This document shows, piece after piece, positions 16,110 to 26,136 of a stretch of 54,162 nucleotides of DNA (its first letter is position 1; every line of letters starts with the position of its first letter). Source of the stretch: Clostridia bacterium (GTDB lineage Bacteria; Bacillota; Clostridia; Christensenellales; Borkfalkiaceae); assembly GCA_017626305.1 (NCBI GenBank), contig JAGAIW010000149.1, positions 1 through 54,162 on the forward strand, written 5' to 3'. The translations under genes were made by a program, and so were the position numbers. The notes beneath the pieces were generated by a model. The model was not told the DNA's origin and did not search any database. It saw nothing but the letters and a program-made list of their open reading frames with translations.

Positions 16110-17750
16110 TCACTCCTTTTTAGGCGTCGGCTTTACAGTCTTTCCCGAATCCGATTTGGAAGTATTATCCGATTTTGCCGTTGTCGTACCTTTTTTTGAG
16201 CCTTTATCGGGTAAAGATATTCCACGATCCGAAGAAGTGTCCGTTGTCGCTGTTGTTCCCGTAGTCTTATCATCGGTGCTTTCTGATTTTCCAGCCTCCG
16301 CTTTCAAAATCGACTCACCCGAATTTACAGCCTCCGTTGCCGCCGTCGTATTTTTCGTTTCATCTTCGCTTGTATCCGTACTGACTTGTGGAATTTTCGG
16401 TCTTACTTCTGCACGGTTGGTCAACGTTGTACCTGTCGCTATATTACGAAGGCGCGGTCCCAAGTTCTTGGTCGCTTGAATAATACCGCCCTGCATAAAG
16501 TCTTTGAGTACCCCTACGGGCATTGTTGCAAGCCTCGTTACTGCACCGCCGTACTGCTTTGCTTTCTGCCCTTTGGTCTTTTGTCCCTGCTGCATCGTTT
16601 GTTGGTTTCGTGTACTATGCAACGCCATATTCAAACTCTCGCCTTTCGTATTGCCTTTCTTTCGGTTTTTCAAATAGTCCGTACCGCCGACCACTCTGCC
16701 GACCGTACCGCCGATAATACCGCCCGTCGCACGCATAAACGCCAAGCCCGAACGGAAGTTATAAATCATCTGCGCGAACTCTCTACCGCCCGCTTGCGCT
16801 CCGCAAAGTTGAGATATTACAAGATTTGCTTTCGTTACCGCAAACGCACCACCGATTAAAAACAAAATGTCGACTATTCCATTTTCAAAAGAACTATCAA
16901 AGAATTGCATTTGATTGACTTGTGGCATTATCAGGAAAAACAAATTCATCACAAGAATTATTCCGTATGCCCCCAACATTTTTGCAATAAGCATATCTTT
17001 CCAAACCCTGAAACGGTTGCCGTCGTCAAGCGGTATCGTGCTGATCGAAACGGGAGAAATGATATACAAAAGGATAATATCGAAAATTCTTTGTATGAAC
17101 GTGATCGCCGAAAGTGCAAACATTACAAGCAATACCAACCCACCGAAAATTCCAACAACAAAGTTCATATCCGAAAGATTATAATACTGCTTTACCACGG
17201 AAAGCTTATTATAGTTTAATGCTCCCGTCATAAACATTTCTTCTATCATAGCACGATCAGCCGCAGGGCCTATATACGCCTCATTCCCCGTTGTTATCAA
17301 CATTTGACCGCCTATCTGCGTAGGTGCATCCGTGATATGTAATTGCATTGCATTATTTATGGAAGCCATTATCGTGCTTACGAGCGTCATACCCGCAAGC
17401 AATAAAAACGGTACGAGCAAGCATATCAGAAAACTCTGTCCTGCTTTCGCCATTATCGCGCCCCTGCTCTTTTTCTCGTTCCCTTGATAATTCGCCCGTA
17501 TTAGGGCTATAATCAGGAAAATTACGAGCAATATTACGCCGATAAGGAAAACGGTCAAGAATACTCTATGTATCGTATTTGACTGCACAAGGCTCGATAC
17601 AAGGTCTTTATCCTCGCCGTTTACCTTTACCGTGTCGAGTCCGCAGAGTTTGAAAAACACTTCTTTGATAAAGTCAATTAAATAGCATATCCCCGATTGC
17701 AATTTATACATCAGTTCATAAAACCAATCTTTTAACTCATCTAAAATCAT
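16110..17750 (-). CDS. virB6: VirB6/TrbL-like polytopic channel protein
   Basis: 546 residues with seven or so hydrophobic segments in the first 330, including the conserved ISPVSISTIPLDDGNRFRVW, typical of VirB6-like proteins of Clostridial conjugative elements. VirB6 forms the inner-membrane part of the DNA channel. The last 190 residues are hydrophilic and of low complexity, rich in Thr, Ser, Glu and Lys (for example TTATTDTSSDRG). They are probably a disordered cytosolic or surface tail that varies between elements. The gene sits between the small pilin-like gene and virB4, the standard order. Confidence 0.85.
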   Translation of the reverse strand: MILDELKDWFYELMYKLQSGICYLIDFIKEVFFKLCGLDTVKVNGEDKDLVSSLVQSNTIHRVFLTVFLIGVILLVIFLIIALIRANYQGNEKKSRGAIMAKAGQSFLICLLVPFLLLAGMTLVSTIMASINNAMQLHITDAPTQIGGQMLITTGNEAYIGPAADRAMIEEMFMTGALNYNKLSVVKQYYNLSDMNFVVGIFGGLVLLVMFALSAITFIQRIFDIILLYIISPVSISTIPLDDGNRFRVWKDMLIAKMLGAYGIILVMNLFFLIMPQVNQMQFFDSSFENGIVDILFLIGGAFAVTKANLVISQLCGAQAGGREFAQMIYNFRSGLAFMRATGGIIGGTVGRVVGGTDYLKNRKKGNTKGESLNMALHSTRNQQTMQQGQKTKGQKAKQYGGAVTRLATMPVGVLKDFMQGGIIQATKNLGPRLRNIATGTTLTNRAEVRPKIPQVSTDTSEDETKNTTAATEAVNSGESILKAEAGKSESTDDKTTGTTATTDTSSDRGISLPDKGSKKGTTTAKSDNTSKSDSGKTVKPTPKKE

Positions 17751-17769
17751 TGTTTTTCACTACCCCTTG

Positions 17770-18084
17770 TTACGTAATTTGACTTTGTACCCAATCCTGC
17801 AAAATAGGCAATGCTATCTTTAACGCTACGATTAAAACAAATATCAGCACAAAGCCGACTATCGCACCGATTAAGTCTTTCTTTGCCTTTTCACGCGAGT
17901 TTTGTTCGTCCGACTTCGCAAGTTTCACGCCGAGTACGATACAGTAAATCGTACCGACCGCACCGACAAGCGCAATAGCGGGCCACAAAATCGCGTTCAA
18001 GATTTCAAGAATAGGCGCAATTACGGGCGTAAAATCTACTGCCAACAACGCACTTTTTCTTACTGCGCTTAATAATAAATTCAA
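17770..18084 (-). CDS. Small two-helix membrane protein, VirB2/TrbC pilin-like
   Basis: 104 residues with two strong hydrophobic segments (ILWPAIALVGAVGTIYCIVLG and, after a basic loop KKDLIG, FVLIFVLIVALKIALPIL). This layout, length and place just before virB6 match VirB2/TrbC-type pilin subunits and the Maff2-type proteins of Gram-positive elements. Sequence similarity to named pilins is weak, so the role is inferred from context. It starts at TTG with an excellent AAAGGAGGT 8 nt upstream, fitting high expression. Three hairpins precede it. Confidence 0.65.
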   Translation of the reverse strand: MNLLLSAVRKSALLAVDFTPVIAPILEILNAILWPAIALVGAVGTIYCIVLGVKLAKSDEQNSREKAKKDLIGAIVGFVLIFVLIVALKIALPILQDWVQSQIT

Positions 18085-18233
18085 TTTCCAAAACCTCCTT
18101 TTCTGTCCTTAAAATCGAAGGTGGGTATCCCACTTCCGATAGAGTTTTTGTGTAGGGCGATTTACCGCTTTGACGGCAAATCGCGCCAACACGTTAACCT
18201 GCTACCCTAAAATTGGGGTTTTACCCCTTCTTT
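18085..18233 (-). promoter_or_regulatory. Intercistronic region with three hairpins before the pilin-like gene
   Basis: In the transcript there are, in order, GGGGT-AAA-ACCCC followed by AATTTT, then GCGATTTGCCG paired with CGGTAAATCGC, then GGAAGTGGG-ATA-CCCACCTTC followed by GATTTT. The first and last look like weak terminators; the middle one is a perfect-looking palindrome next to TGTAGGG. They may lower read-through from the 1458-residue surface protein, stabilise the downstream RNA, or both. Confidence 0.5.
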
Positions 18234-21200
18234 TCAGGGCGTTTCGCCTTCCTCACTTGCACCCGTTTCCGAGCCGTTTTCGTCGCCGTTTTCGTCCTCA
18301 TAATCCTCCTCGTCGTCCTCATCGGTTTCCTGTGCGACTTTCTTTTTGTACGTCGCTCTTTTGCCTAAAATGATTGCAAGGATAATGCCGAGAATTGCCA
18401 ACACGCCGATAACGATAAGCGCAATCGCACCGCCGTTCATCTTGTAAAGAATCTCAAATTCGTACTCTGCTACGTTCCCTGCCTCGTCCGTCAATACCAC
18501 GCGGTATTTACCGAGTTCCGTCAACTCCGCGCCGAGCGTGTATTCGATTTCGGTATCGTTGAGATAGACTTTCATCGTTGCCTTTTCCGACAAGTCAGAA
18601 AGCGTAACGCTTTCTTTCGTTTCCCCACCGTTCTCTACGCCGCTTAACGTAAGTGCGGGGGCTGTGCCGTCCACCGTTACTGCGAAGTTGTAAGTTTTTC
18701 CACCCACAATCACGCCTACCTCATAGCTACCGTCGTCGAATAATTCGAGCGTTCCATAGTTCAAACGCTTGTCCGCACCGTTTACAAGCACTCCGCCAAA
18801 GCCCTCAATGTCGTCAAAGTTATGCGTAAATTCTTGCACCAAAGGCTGAATGATGCGGAAAGTAATGACTTCGTTATTGCCAAGCGCGTCCGTCAATACG
18901 AGCGTATAATCCCCGATTTCTTTAATCGCGCTACCGAGCGCATAATCTACCTTTTCGCCGTCTTTCGTAAGCTGTGTCGTCAAAATTTCGTGCGACGTTA
19001 CCACTACGGAATTAGACAAGCCCTTGTCGTAAACGTTGATGTCGTATTCCACCGTTTTGTCGATAGAAAATTCTACGGATACTTCGTTCCCTGCAACGTC
19101 ATAAACGCGTACACGGTACTGCCCATCTGCGGAAATAGGATTGCCCGAAACGTACTCTCCAAGCGATTTACCGTCTTTGAAAAGTTCCGCCTTTAAGTTT
19201 TCCTCCGTATAAAACACCTTTACGTCCTCGTTTACCGCTTCGCGGTGGCTTGCGCCTTCCATCGTAACTTCGGGAGCTTCCGTGTCGATCGTAAACGTGT
19301 ACGTTGCTTTATAGCCGTCGAAGTTTTCAAAGGTCAATACATAGTTTCCGTCCACCGTCAGTTTGTGCCCCGAAATGTACGTGATCGCCTCGCCGTCTTT
19401 CGTCAATACAACCGTCGCCTCGTCCGTCCATTCAAACGATACCGCACCATTCGTATAGCCGCCGTTTTCCACGCCGATGAGTTCCCCTTCGGGAAGTTTC
19501 TGCTCGTAACTTGCTTGCGCCGTTACCGCGTCGATACCTGTTCTGAACTCGTCCGTTACGACTACTTTATACGTCGCCGTCGTTCTGAACGCATAGTCAA
19601 GTCTTTCCGTCGTGATCAGATGTCCGTAATCGTCTCTTTCCAAAATCTCCCACGTTTCGCCGCCGTCAACCGACTTGAAAATTTCCAAAGTCTGCAAACT
19701 CGATTCCTTATCCGCGCTCTTGGTTACGGTAATTTCAAGTTTTTTACCTTCGGTATTTTCCGTGATTTCTACCTTCGGCGCATCGCGGGAAATAATCAAA
19801 GCAAACGTTTCAGAAAGCCCTGCGTGGTTTACTGCCACCACCGTATAACTTCCGCTTTCGGTTATCACATACGTTTCATCTCGTAAGAAACTACCAAGCA
19901 AATTGCCGTTTTCGTCGTACACGTTAAACATTGCCATCTCATCAAACTCATCCCTGATTCTCACGGTTACTTGGTCTTTGAAAAAATACGTTCTATCAAA
20001 CGTTACCGTATTCGTTACGTCTTCGCCTTCCCCGACAACGTATCCAATGATAGGGGCATTACGAACAATCGTTAAATTATATTCACAAGTATTCCCCCAT
20101 TCATCGACTACCGTTAAAGTATGGAAACCGTTGATTTCATAAGACGTATCTACGTATTCTTCGCCGTCAATGAAGTGTGCCACCGTACCGTCAAACTTAA
20201 CCGTGTTTGCCAAAATCGTTTTCGCATCGCTATACGAGAACAAGTTTTCCCCATCTGCAATCGTAGCAGGTTCTTTTTCCCAATAGTAATAATCGTTGAT
20301 GCCGATTGCCGCATATTCCGCAATGACTTCGCCCAATCTTTCCGCCGTGAAATACGCCACTTCTTCTTCGGGTTTGCCACTCTTTTTATAGATGAAATAC
20401 GTGCCGTTCAATGCGTTCACGCTGTCTTTCGAGTCCATGGCGAGGCCTGTATTCCAGCTCGTACCGTTCCACACTCCCGTTCTCACGTAGCTCTTTTCTC
20501 TTTCTACCGCAAACGCAAACGCGCTGTCGTAGCTTGCGAACGAGAAATATTCGCCGTTGACATCGTGAATTTCGTAGTATTCTTGTTGCAAAGTTTGCGT
20601 ATATACATTTCGTCTGCTCGACGAAAATTCTGTTTCCCAAGTATTACCCGCTTCGTCTAAAACGGATACGACATAAACACCCGTATTGATGGTATAAATC
20701 GTTTGTCCTTTCGTGTAAGATTTTCCGTTTACCGTTACGCTCTTGATCGGCGCGAACTCGTCGGGATTGCCGTCCGTCCACGAAATTATCACTTCGCCGT
20801 CCGTTTCCCCGTCAGTAACGTTCTGCAAATCTACCGTCTTAATCGTTCGGTCGATAACTACGCTGTATTCTTCCGTCAAAGTACCTGAAACGGATTCGCC
20901 GTAGAATACATATTTACCTGCCTTATAATATTCCGATCCCGAAAGATACTCAACAAAGGTATCGCTATCGGGAAGTTTTACATAACATTTCACAGCATCG
21001 CACTCAAAACTGATATGCCCACCGTTTGTATAACCGTTATTATCAATCGGATTTCCGTCTACATAAAGCTGTGCAACGGGAATTTGTCTGTCAAGTGTTA
21101 CCGTATAGGTTTGCGATACGTTCCCTGCCTTATCCACCGAATAGAAATTGTACGTACCTTCCGTCGTGAATTGTGTTCCCGACGTATAGCTTACATACGA

Positions 21201-22610
21201 GCTTTCATTCGGCTTTTTGACATACATTGCGGAAAGTCCGATACTGTCATACGGTACAAATTTTACGTAAGCCGCGTTCGTTGCTGTTCCGCTTGTTACC
21301 GCCGAATTGCCCGCGTAAAGCGTTCCCGTTGGCTTGGTTTTATCAAGCGTAATGCTTACTTTCGCCGTTTCGTTTCCGCTTTTATCTACTGCATAGAAAT
21401 AATATAACCCTTCCGTTGCCAACTGCGTACCGCTTGCATACGTCGAATAGAAAGACGAATTTGGCATTTTCACGTAGCAATTCGCAAGTCCGGAATAGCT
21501 ATCGCTTGCTGTAAACTTCACATATTCCGCATTGGTATAAGCACCACTCGCTTTGCTCGTTGTTCCACCGTACAACGTATAACTCGGTGCGCCCGTATCA
21601 TAGTACACTTTATATTCTTCCGAATAGTTACCTGCTCTATCATACGAACGGAAGGTATGCCAACCCGTTCCCGTTACCGCCGTTCCCGACGTGTAAGAAC
21701 TCCAACTTGTCGCGCCCGGCTTTTTGTATTGATAGCCCGATACTCCGCTACCCGAATCCGTTGCCGTGTACTTAATTGCGCTGTTCGTATAACCGCCGTT
21801 TGCAATCGTCGTTCCGCTTGCGTTCGTTACTTTCCCTACGGGCAATACGGTGTCAAGATAAAAGCTCACCGTAGAGTTCGTATTTCCAATATAGTCTTCC
21901 GCGTACACATAGTACCAACCGTTCGTCGAACCAGTAGATACGGTATAGGAATTGGAATACGTGTTGGAATAACTACTGTAATTCGGACGAAGATAACGAA
22001 TACGGTAAACGCTACGATTATCCGTTGCCGTATATACTACTTGTTTATTCGTATAGCTACCGCTATTGATGGTATAGCCACCTGCTTTCAAGGTATAACT
22101 CGGCGCATCGACGTCTACCGTGAAACGATACGTGTAGGTGTACGTCGTGGTGATCCACAAGAAACCTACCTTCTTTCCCACGTATTGCATTTCGTAATCC
22201 CCACTCGACAACGCCTCCGAAAACATCGTCATATCGCTACTGCCCGACAACGATTTATTCACATACAAATAATCATTTTTGTAGAGCTTGAAAGATACGT
22301 GTTCAATGTCGATTGCATCAATATAGAAATTGTAATACGACCAATTCGATACAATATCTTGTCCGCGCGTTGTTGAACTGCCGTCCAAATAACTGCCATA
22401 CGTATAAATCTTAAAATTTGACGGACAACCGTTCGAGTTCGAGCTACCGTCGTTCGTCGTACCCACCGTCAAATATTTAGGCGTCGTGTATGTAAGCGCC
22501 GATGCGGTTTTCGTTTCCGTACTCAATGCGCCTACACTCATCCCTACACACGACAACGCAAGAAAACCCAACAGTCCTAACCATTTACTTTTTCTCTTTT
22601 TATTGTTCAA
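18234..22610 (-). CDS. Large surface protein with tandem Ig-like repeats, membrane anchored
   Basis: 1458 residues. A signal peptide ends near residue 38 (GFLALSCVGMSVGALSTET). At least five tandem units of about 84 residues follow from residue 166, each with D-x-x-x-P, then G-x-Y-T-N, then Y-V-K-x-P-N and Y-F-Y-A-V-D-K-A-G-N. Further diverged Ig-like units run to residue 1390. The end has one membrane helix (IALIVIGVLAILGIILAIIL), a basic stop-transfer and an acidic cytosolic tail. It lies inside the secretion gene cluster, so an adhesin, mating-pair stabiliser or surface-exclusion role is likely. Start is TTG with AGGAGG 10 nt upstream. No sortase motif is seen. Confidence 0.8.
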   Translation of the reverse strand: MNNKKRKSKWLGLLGFLALSCVGMSVGALSTETKTASALTYTTPKYLTVGTTNDGSSNSNGCPSNFKIYTYGSYLDGSSTTRGQDIVSNWSYYNFYIDAIDIEHVSFKLYKNDYLYVNKSLSGSSDMTMFSEALSSGDYEMQYVGKKVGFLWITTTYTYTYRFTVDVDAPSYTLKAGGYTINSGSYTNKQVVYTATDNRSVYRIRYLRPNYSSYSNTYSNSYTVSTGSTNGWYYVYAEDYIGNTNSTVSFYLDTVLPVGKVTNASGTTIANGGYTNSAIKYTATDSGSGVSGYQYKKPGATSWSSYTSGTAVTGTGWHTFRSYDRAGNYSEEYKVYYDTGAPSYTLYGGTTSKASGAYTNAEYVKFTASDSYSGLANCYVKMPNSSFYSTYASGTQLATEGLYYFYAVDKSGNETAKVSITLDKTKPTGTLYAGNSAVTSGTATNAAYVKFVPYDSIGLSAMYVKKPNESSYVSYTSGTQFTTEGTYNFYSVDKAGNVSQTYTVTLDRQIPVAQLYVDGNPIDNNGYTNGGHISFECDAVKCYVKLPDSDTFVEYLSGSEYYKAGKYVFYGESVSGTLTEEYSVVIDRTIKTVDLQNVTDGETDGEVIISWTDGNPDEFAPIKSVTVNGKSYTKGQTIYTINTGVYVVSVLDEAGNTWETEFSSSRRNVYTQTLQQEYYEIHDVNGEYFSFASYDSAFAFAVEREKSYVRTGVWNGTSWNTGLAMDSKDSVNALNGTYFIYKKSGKPEEEVAYFTAERLGEVIAEYAAIGINDYYYWEKEPATIADGENLFSYSDAKTILANTVKFDGTVAHFIDGEEYVDTSYEINGFHTLTVVDEWGNTCEYNLTIVRNAPIIGYVVGEGEDVTNTVTFDRTYFFKDQVTVRIRDEFDEMAMFNVYDENGNLLGSFLRDETYVITESGSYTVVAVNHAGLSETFALIISRDAPKVEITENTEGKKLEITVTKSADKESSLQTLEIFKSVDGGETWEILERDDYGHLITTERLDYAFRTTATYKVVVTDEFRTGIDAVTAQASYEQKLPEGELIGVENGGYTNGAVSFEWTDEATVVLTKDGEAITYISGHKLTVDGNYVLTFENFDGYKATYTFTIDTEAPEVTMEGASHREAVNEDVKVFYTEENLKAELFKDGKSLGEYVSGNPISADGQYRVRVYDVAGNEVSVEFSIDKTVEYDINVYDKGLSNSVVVTSHEILTTQLTKDGEKVDYALGSAIKEIGDYTLVLTDALGNNEVITFRIIQPLVQEFTHNFDDIEGFGGVLVNGADKRLNYGTLELFDDGSYEVGVIVGGKTYNFAVTVDGTAPALTLSGVENGGETKESVTLSDLSEKATMKVYLNDTEIEYTLGAELTELGKYRVVLTDEAGNVAEYEFEILYKMNGGAIALIVIGVLAILGIILAIILGKRATYKKKVAQETDEDDEEDYEDENGDENGSETGASEEGETP
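20860..22115 (-). repeat. Five tandem coding repeats of about 250 bp
   Basis: These encode residues 166 to about 585 of the surface protein. Units begin DVDAPSYTL, DTVLPVGKV, DTGAPSYTL, DKTKPTGTL and DRQIPVAQL. The third and fourth are closest to each other; the fifth is shortened. Copy number could vary between strains through recombination. Confidence 0.75.
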
Positions 22611-22630
22611 GTATGATTTTCCTCCTTTTT

Positions 22631-24913
22631 TTATCTTGTTTCCATACGGATCTCTCCGTCTCGCATTTCTTCAAGCCGTTCTATAACGTCTTGAATTGCC
22701 GCCGCGCGGTCGCTCGTCTCGCCCACGCGTTCCTTTAATTCTTCCATTTTCATTATCGCGTCGTCGTATTCGTTCGTTTGAATCATCAGGAATATGTCCG
22801 CCATTTCCTGCTCGGATACAATGCCTCTTACGCATTGTGTAACGTATTTTTGGAGTTTGTCCAACATATTCATCATTCGCCTACGCTCTGCGATATTTTC
22901 TCTCGTCGAACCGCCGTTCCCGCCGCTTTGCTTGCGCCGTTTCATCTCTAACAGTATCGCATTTCGCTTTTTCATATCGTAAAATGCGGCGGCTTCGTCG
23001 AAGTACCTTCCGACGGGTAATTCCTGCTTGGTCATCTTCATCTTATAAAAATGACTTGCATAGCTCGGCGTAAACCTTGCCCGTATCGGCTGATACCCGA
23101 ATACTGTTACGATCGCGTTGCCCATATTCCCCTTGCTGTTCAACTGTTGTAATTCGGACGGATAAATCAACGGTCTTTCCTTTACGCTCGTGTTTGAGTT
23201 TACGTCGTCCGCTTTCACGGTATTAACCCCCACCGACCTTTGCACGATGCTATAATTCCCACAACGCTTTGAAAATTCCTCTGTCGTTTTATAGTCCGTC
23301 GTACCGATAAAGATTTGCGTATTGCAATTCGATTTGATGATGTCCGCGCTCTTATCGTCGTACACTTTGGCAAGTTGAGCATAACTCTGAACGACAAGGT
23401 TAAGCCAAATGTTCCGCGAACGCCCGACCGTTATCATCTGCTCTAACCGTAAAACTTTGGGCAACTGCCCGAACTCGTCGCAAAGGAAATACACGGGGCG
23501 CGGCAACGATAACGTCGGATAGGTGTTCGCCTTGTAAACCAACTCTTTATATGCTTGCAGAATAACCATTGCCGCCAACGTATGCCGCGTTTCCTTTTCG
23601 TCGGGGATTTGCAAAAATAACGCGATCGGCTTTTCCCCCATATCCCCGAACTCGATCTCGTTCTCGCTCGTCAAGGCACACAAGGAAAGGTCGGCAAACA
23701 TTGAAATCTTATCGAACGTACTCGATAAATAACTCCCCCTTGTCTTTTCCGAACTGTCAAGCACTTGTTTCGACAGCGATACCGCTTTGGATAAAGGACT
23801 ACGCCCCCTAAAATAATTGAGCATTTCCGCGCAATCGTCGTCCGTGTTCGTCGCCACTTTCATAAGCGAATAGAAATTGTACTTCTCCTTCGTCATTCCA
23901 AATTCGGGGTTTGCGCTGTCCTCTAACATCGCAAGTGCGATTGCCAACACAAAGTTTTTCGCACCGCTTTCCCACATAGGCTCGTTCTTGTTCGTTACGG
24001 GACAAAGTACGGATATTATGTCGTTCAGATCTTCGTACACAATATCGTTCAACTGCTGCCGTTTTACTTGTATCGCCGCATCGCGTTCACGGGGGTTATA
24101 ATACTCTTTGCCGTCGAAAATATAAGTACCCTTCTTCTCGTTCAGCCTGACTTCTTCCTCCAAATGTAAGGCGCGTTGATAATTCTCATACGCTCTCTGC
24201 ATCGGATTCCACCGCACGCTGTTGTACGGGTTTCGCAAATCAAGGATTTTAACCGTATATCCCGCCCTTTTCAGCTTTCGGGCGTGGGATTGATACAATT
24301 CCCCTTTGGGATCGGTAATAAGCATTGACGGTTTCGTTTTGCTCTCGGCTAAAATCTGCACCGCAGGGTTGACAAACGTCGTTGTCTTACCGCTACCCGT
24401 CGTACCGATCACAAGCGTATGCGTAGGCGGGGAAAACGTGATTTTCAACCGATTATTTTCTTCGTATGCCTGAATCGGTATGCCTTTCACTTCCGTATTC
24501 GGCAATTCGCTGTAATCCACCGTTTGAAAGTTCTCCGCTATCTCCCGTTCGCTTTGAAAGCGCGCTTGTTCAAGGTTTGCGAAAATATGCTTATCTCTTT
24601 CCCTGCCTTTGATGATATTCTTGGAATTGAACAACCAATAATGCGTATAGTAGTAGAACAACGCCACGAACCCCGACAAAAGCAGGAACAAACCCGCGAA
24701 AACGTAGGTTTTTTCGTCCAACAACAAGCGTGCCTTTAAGTTAGGGCGGTACCCCGCTTGGATAAAACAGTTTAGCGAGAACCCAAGAAGAAAGCACCCC
24801 AACAACACAACCCCGGCGGTTATCCCCCACTTTATCAATTTTTTCCGCCGCCTTTGCGCCCACGCCCACCACTTTCTCGGTAGGTCTTTCAACCATTTCA
24901 TAAATCTTTTCAT
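22631..24913 (-). CDS. virD4: Type IV coupling protein VirD4/TraG
   Basis: 760 residues. Two N-terminal membrane helices (GITAGVVLLGCFLLGFSL and FAGLFLLLSGFVALFYYY) precede the ATPase. Walker A is GTTGSGKTTTF, followed by MLITDPKGELYQSHARKLK. Walker B with its partner motif is PVYFLCDEFGQLPK, followed by TVGRSRNIWLNLVVQSYAQL, as in VirD4 proteins. It brings the relaxase-DNA complex to the secretion channel. The C-terminal 150 residues are helical and acidic and probably bind substrate. Its ATG overlaps the relaxase stop as TAATG, so the relaxase and coupling protein are co-translated. Confidence 0.95.
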   Translation of the reverse strand: MKRFMKWLKDLPRKWWAWAQRRRKKLIKWGITAGVVLLGCFLLGFSLNCFIQAGYRPNLKARLLLDEKTYVFAGLFLLLSGFVALFYYYTHYWLFNSKNIIKGRERDKHIFANLEQARFQSEREIAENFQTVDYSELPNTEVKGIPIQAYEENNRLKITFSPPTHTLVIGTTGSGKTTTFVNPAVQILAESKTKPSMLITDPKGELYQSHARKLKRAGYTVKILDLRNPYNSVRWNPMQRAYENYQRALHLEEEVRLNEKKGTYIFDGKEYYNPRERDAAIQVKRQQLNDIVYEDLNDIISVLCPVTNKNEPMWESGAKNFVLAIALAMLEDSANPEFGMTKEKYNFYSLMKVATNTDDDCAEMLNYFRGRSPLSKAVSLSKQVLDSSEKTRGSYLSSTFDKISMFADLSLCALTSENEIEFGDMGEKPIALFLQIPDEKETRHTLAAMVILQAYKELVYKANTYPTLSLPRPVYFLCDEFGQLPKVLRLEQMITVGRSRNIWLNLVVQSYAQLAKVYDDKSADIIKSNCNTQIFIGTTDYKTTEEFSKRCGNYSIVQRSVGVNTVKADDVNSNTSVKERPLIYPSELQQLNSKGNMGNAIVTVFGYQPIRARFTPSYASHFYKMKMTKQELPVGRYFDEAAAFYDMKKRNAILLEMKRRKQSGGNGGSTRENIAERRRMMNMLDKLQKYVTQCVRGIVSEQEMADIFLMIQTNEYDDAIMKMEELKERVGETSDRAAAIQDVIERLEEMRDGEIRMETR

Positions 24914-26133
24914 TATTCCGACTCAATTTCTCCTTCCTCTACCAATCGGTTATATTCCGCACGGGCAAGCCGTCTGCGGTATTCTTCAAAACAGCGTATT
25001 GCCTCGTCGTCCACGTCCGCGCTTATTCTTGTGGCACGTTCCAATAAATACGCTCGATTTTTCTTTTCTGCTTGCTTTTTTAATACTACCGTTTTACATA
25101 ATCGTGCCTCCGTTTCACTTTTTCGCTTGATAGCCACCGCCGCTTTGATGACTTTATCGCCTAAACGTCTATAAATATCTTTCGTGTACTTGTCCGCGAC
25201 AAGATATTTTTCCACGTTCTCGATTTTCTGATCTTCGCATATTCGTTTGCGGTTTGCATCAAACCTTGCCAACTCACTACAAAACGCCATATAATCACGC
25301 CGTAAACTCGGATTTGTCCGTATAATGTAGGTTGTCAATTCGTCGATTTGACCGCGCAAGCCGTCCAAATTTTTACTGTTGTAACTGATACGCCCTGACG
25401 TAGGCAAGGCACGGTATAACGCAAGCAATCTGCGCTTTAATTCCCGTTCTTCGCTGTTCGCGCCGTTTAAGTGAAATAGCGTATTTGTCGCCGTTTCCGT
25501 TAGGTTTCTTCGACTGCGTTTTAAGTCAAACCCCACGTCCGTCAATCGTTCTTCTATGCCGATACGGAATTTATCCATAGCGTCTTGTCCGATCGTGCCG
25601 TAACGATAACGCTTTTCTTCGCTATTTGCCGTCGTAAATCTCGGCTCTTTTTCAAAAAAACCTAAATGGATATGCTGATTATCCGTATTTTCGTGCAAGC
25701 CCGCATACCACACGACGTTATCTTCCGCTATGCCTATACTTTTGAAAAACTTGGGTAATTCCGCTTTCAAAAGCTCAAGCGCATCTTCATAAGAAGTCAT
25801 ATATTTCTCGCCAAATTCTTCCGTAAAACTGATGACCGCGTGCCAAATATTGCTATCCGTCGTTCGTAACATTTGCCGTAGTTCTTTGATTTGTTTTGCC
25901 GTTAGTAACCCACCCGCGCCAAACAGTCCGCTACTCTTTTCGGGATTTCCCGCATATCCCAAAAAATCTCCTGCCGTAATGCCTTTATTGACGTATTTCA
26001 AAAAATCGTCCGTCTGTCGGCAGGAATAAAATTTGCGTTCCGTGATATATTTGGCTTTTACCACCCTCAAACGGCTCAACGTTGCGTCGTTCGGCGCGTA
26101 CCCGATACTGAATAAGACGTTAGGTACACTCAT
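24913..26133 (-). CDS. MOBP-family relaxase (MobP2-like)
   Basis: 406 residues. The metal-binding HUH motif is H147, H154 and H156 in LHENTDNQHIHLGFF. The N-terminal region contains FLKYVNKGITAGDFLGYAG and a tyrosine-rich block (KFYSCRQ) in the zone where the nicking Tyr is expected, but I cannot fix which Tyr acts. The helical C-terminal half (KYTKDIYRRLGDKVIKAA) fits MobP2-type proteins of Bacillota. It nicks the transfer origin and stays attached to the transferred strand. It follows the RHH accessory gene and is coupled to virD4. Confidence 0.9.
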   Translation of the reverse strand: MSVPNVLFSIGYAPNDATLSRLRVVKAKYITERKFYSCRQTDDFLKYVNKGITAGDFLGYAGNPEKSSGLFGAGGLLTAKQIKELRQMLRTTDSNIWHAVISFTEEFGEKYMTSYEDALELLKAELPKFFKSIGIAEDNVVWYAGLHENTDNQHIHLGFFEKEPRFTTANSEEKRYRYGTIGQDAMDKFRIGIEERLTDVGFDLKRSRRNLTETATNTLFHLNGANSEERELKRRLLALYRALPTSGRISYNSKNLDGLRGQIDELTTYIIRTNPSLRRDYMAFCSELARFDANRKRICEDQKIENVEKYLVADKYTKDIYRRLGDKVIKAAVAIKRKSETEARLCKTVVLKKQAEKKNRAYLLERATRISADVDDEAIRCFEEYRRRLARAEYNRLVEEGEIESE

Positions 26134-26136
26134 TCG

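Noticed and set aside
20860-22115. Regular repeats that might suggest a CRISPR array
   Set aside because: Units are about 250 bp, coding, imperfect and without short identical repeats and unique spacers. They are protein repeats.
21657-22376. Plus-strand frame of 239 codons inside the surface-repeat gene
   Set aside because: Shadow of the repetitive minus-strand gene; Arg/Cys-rich, no ribosome site, no family.
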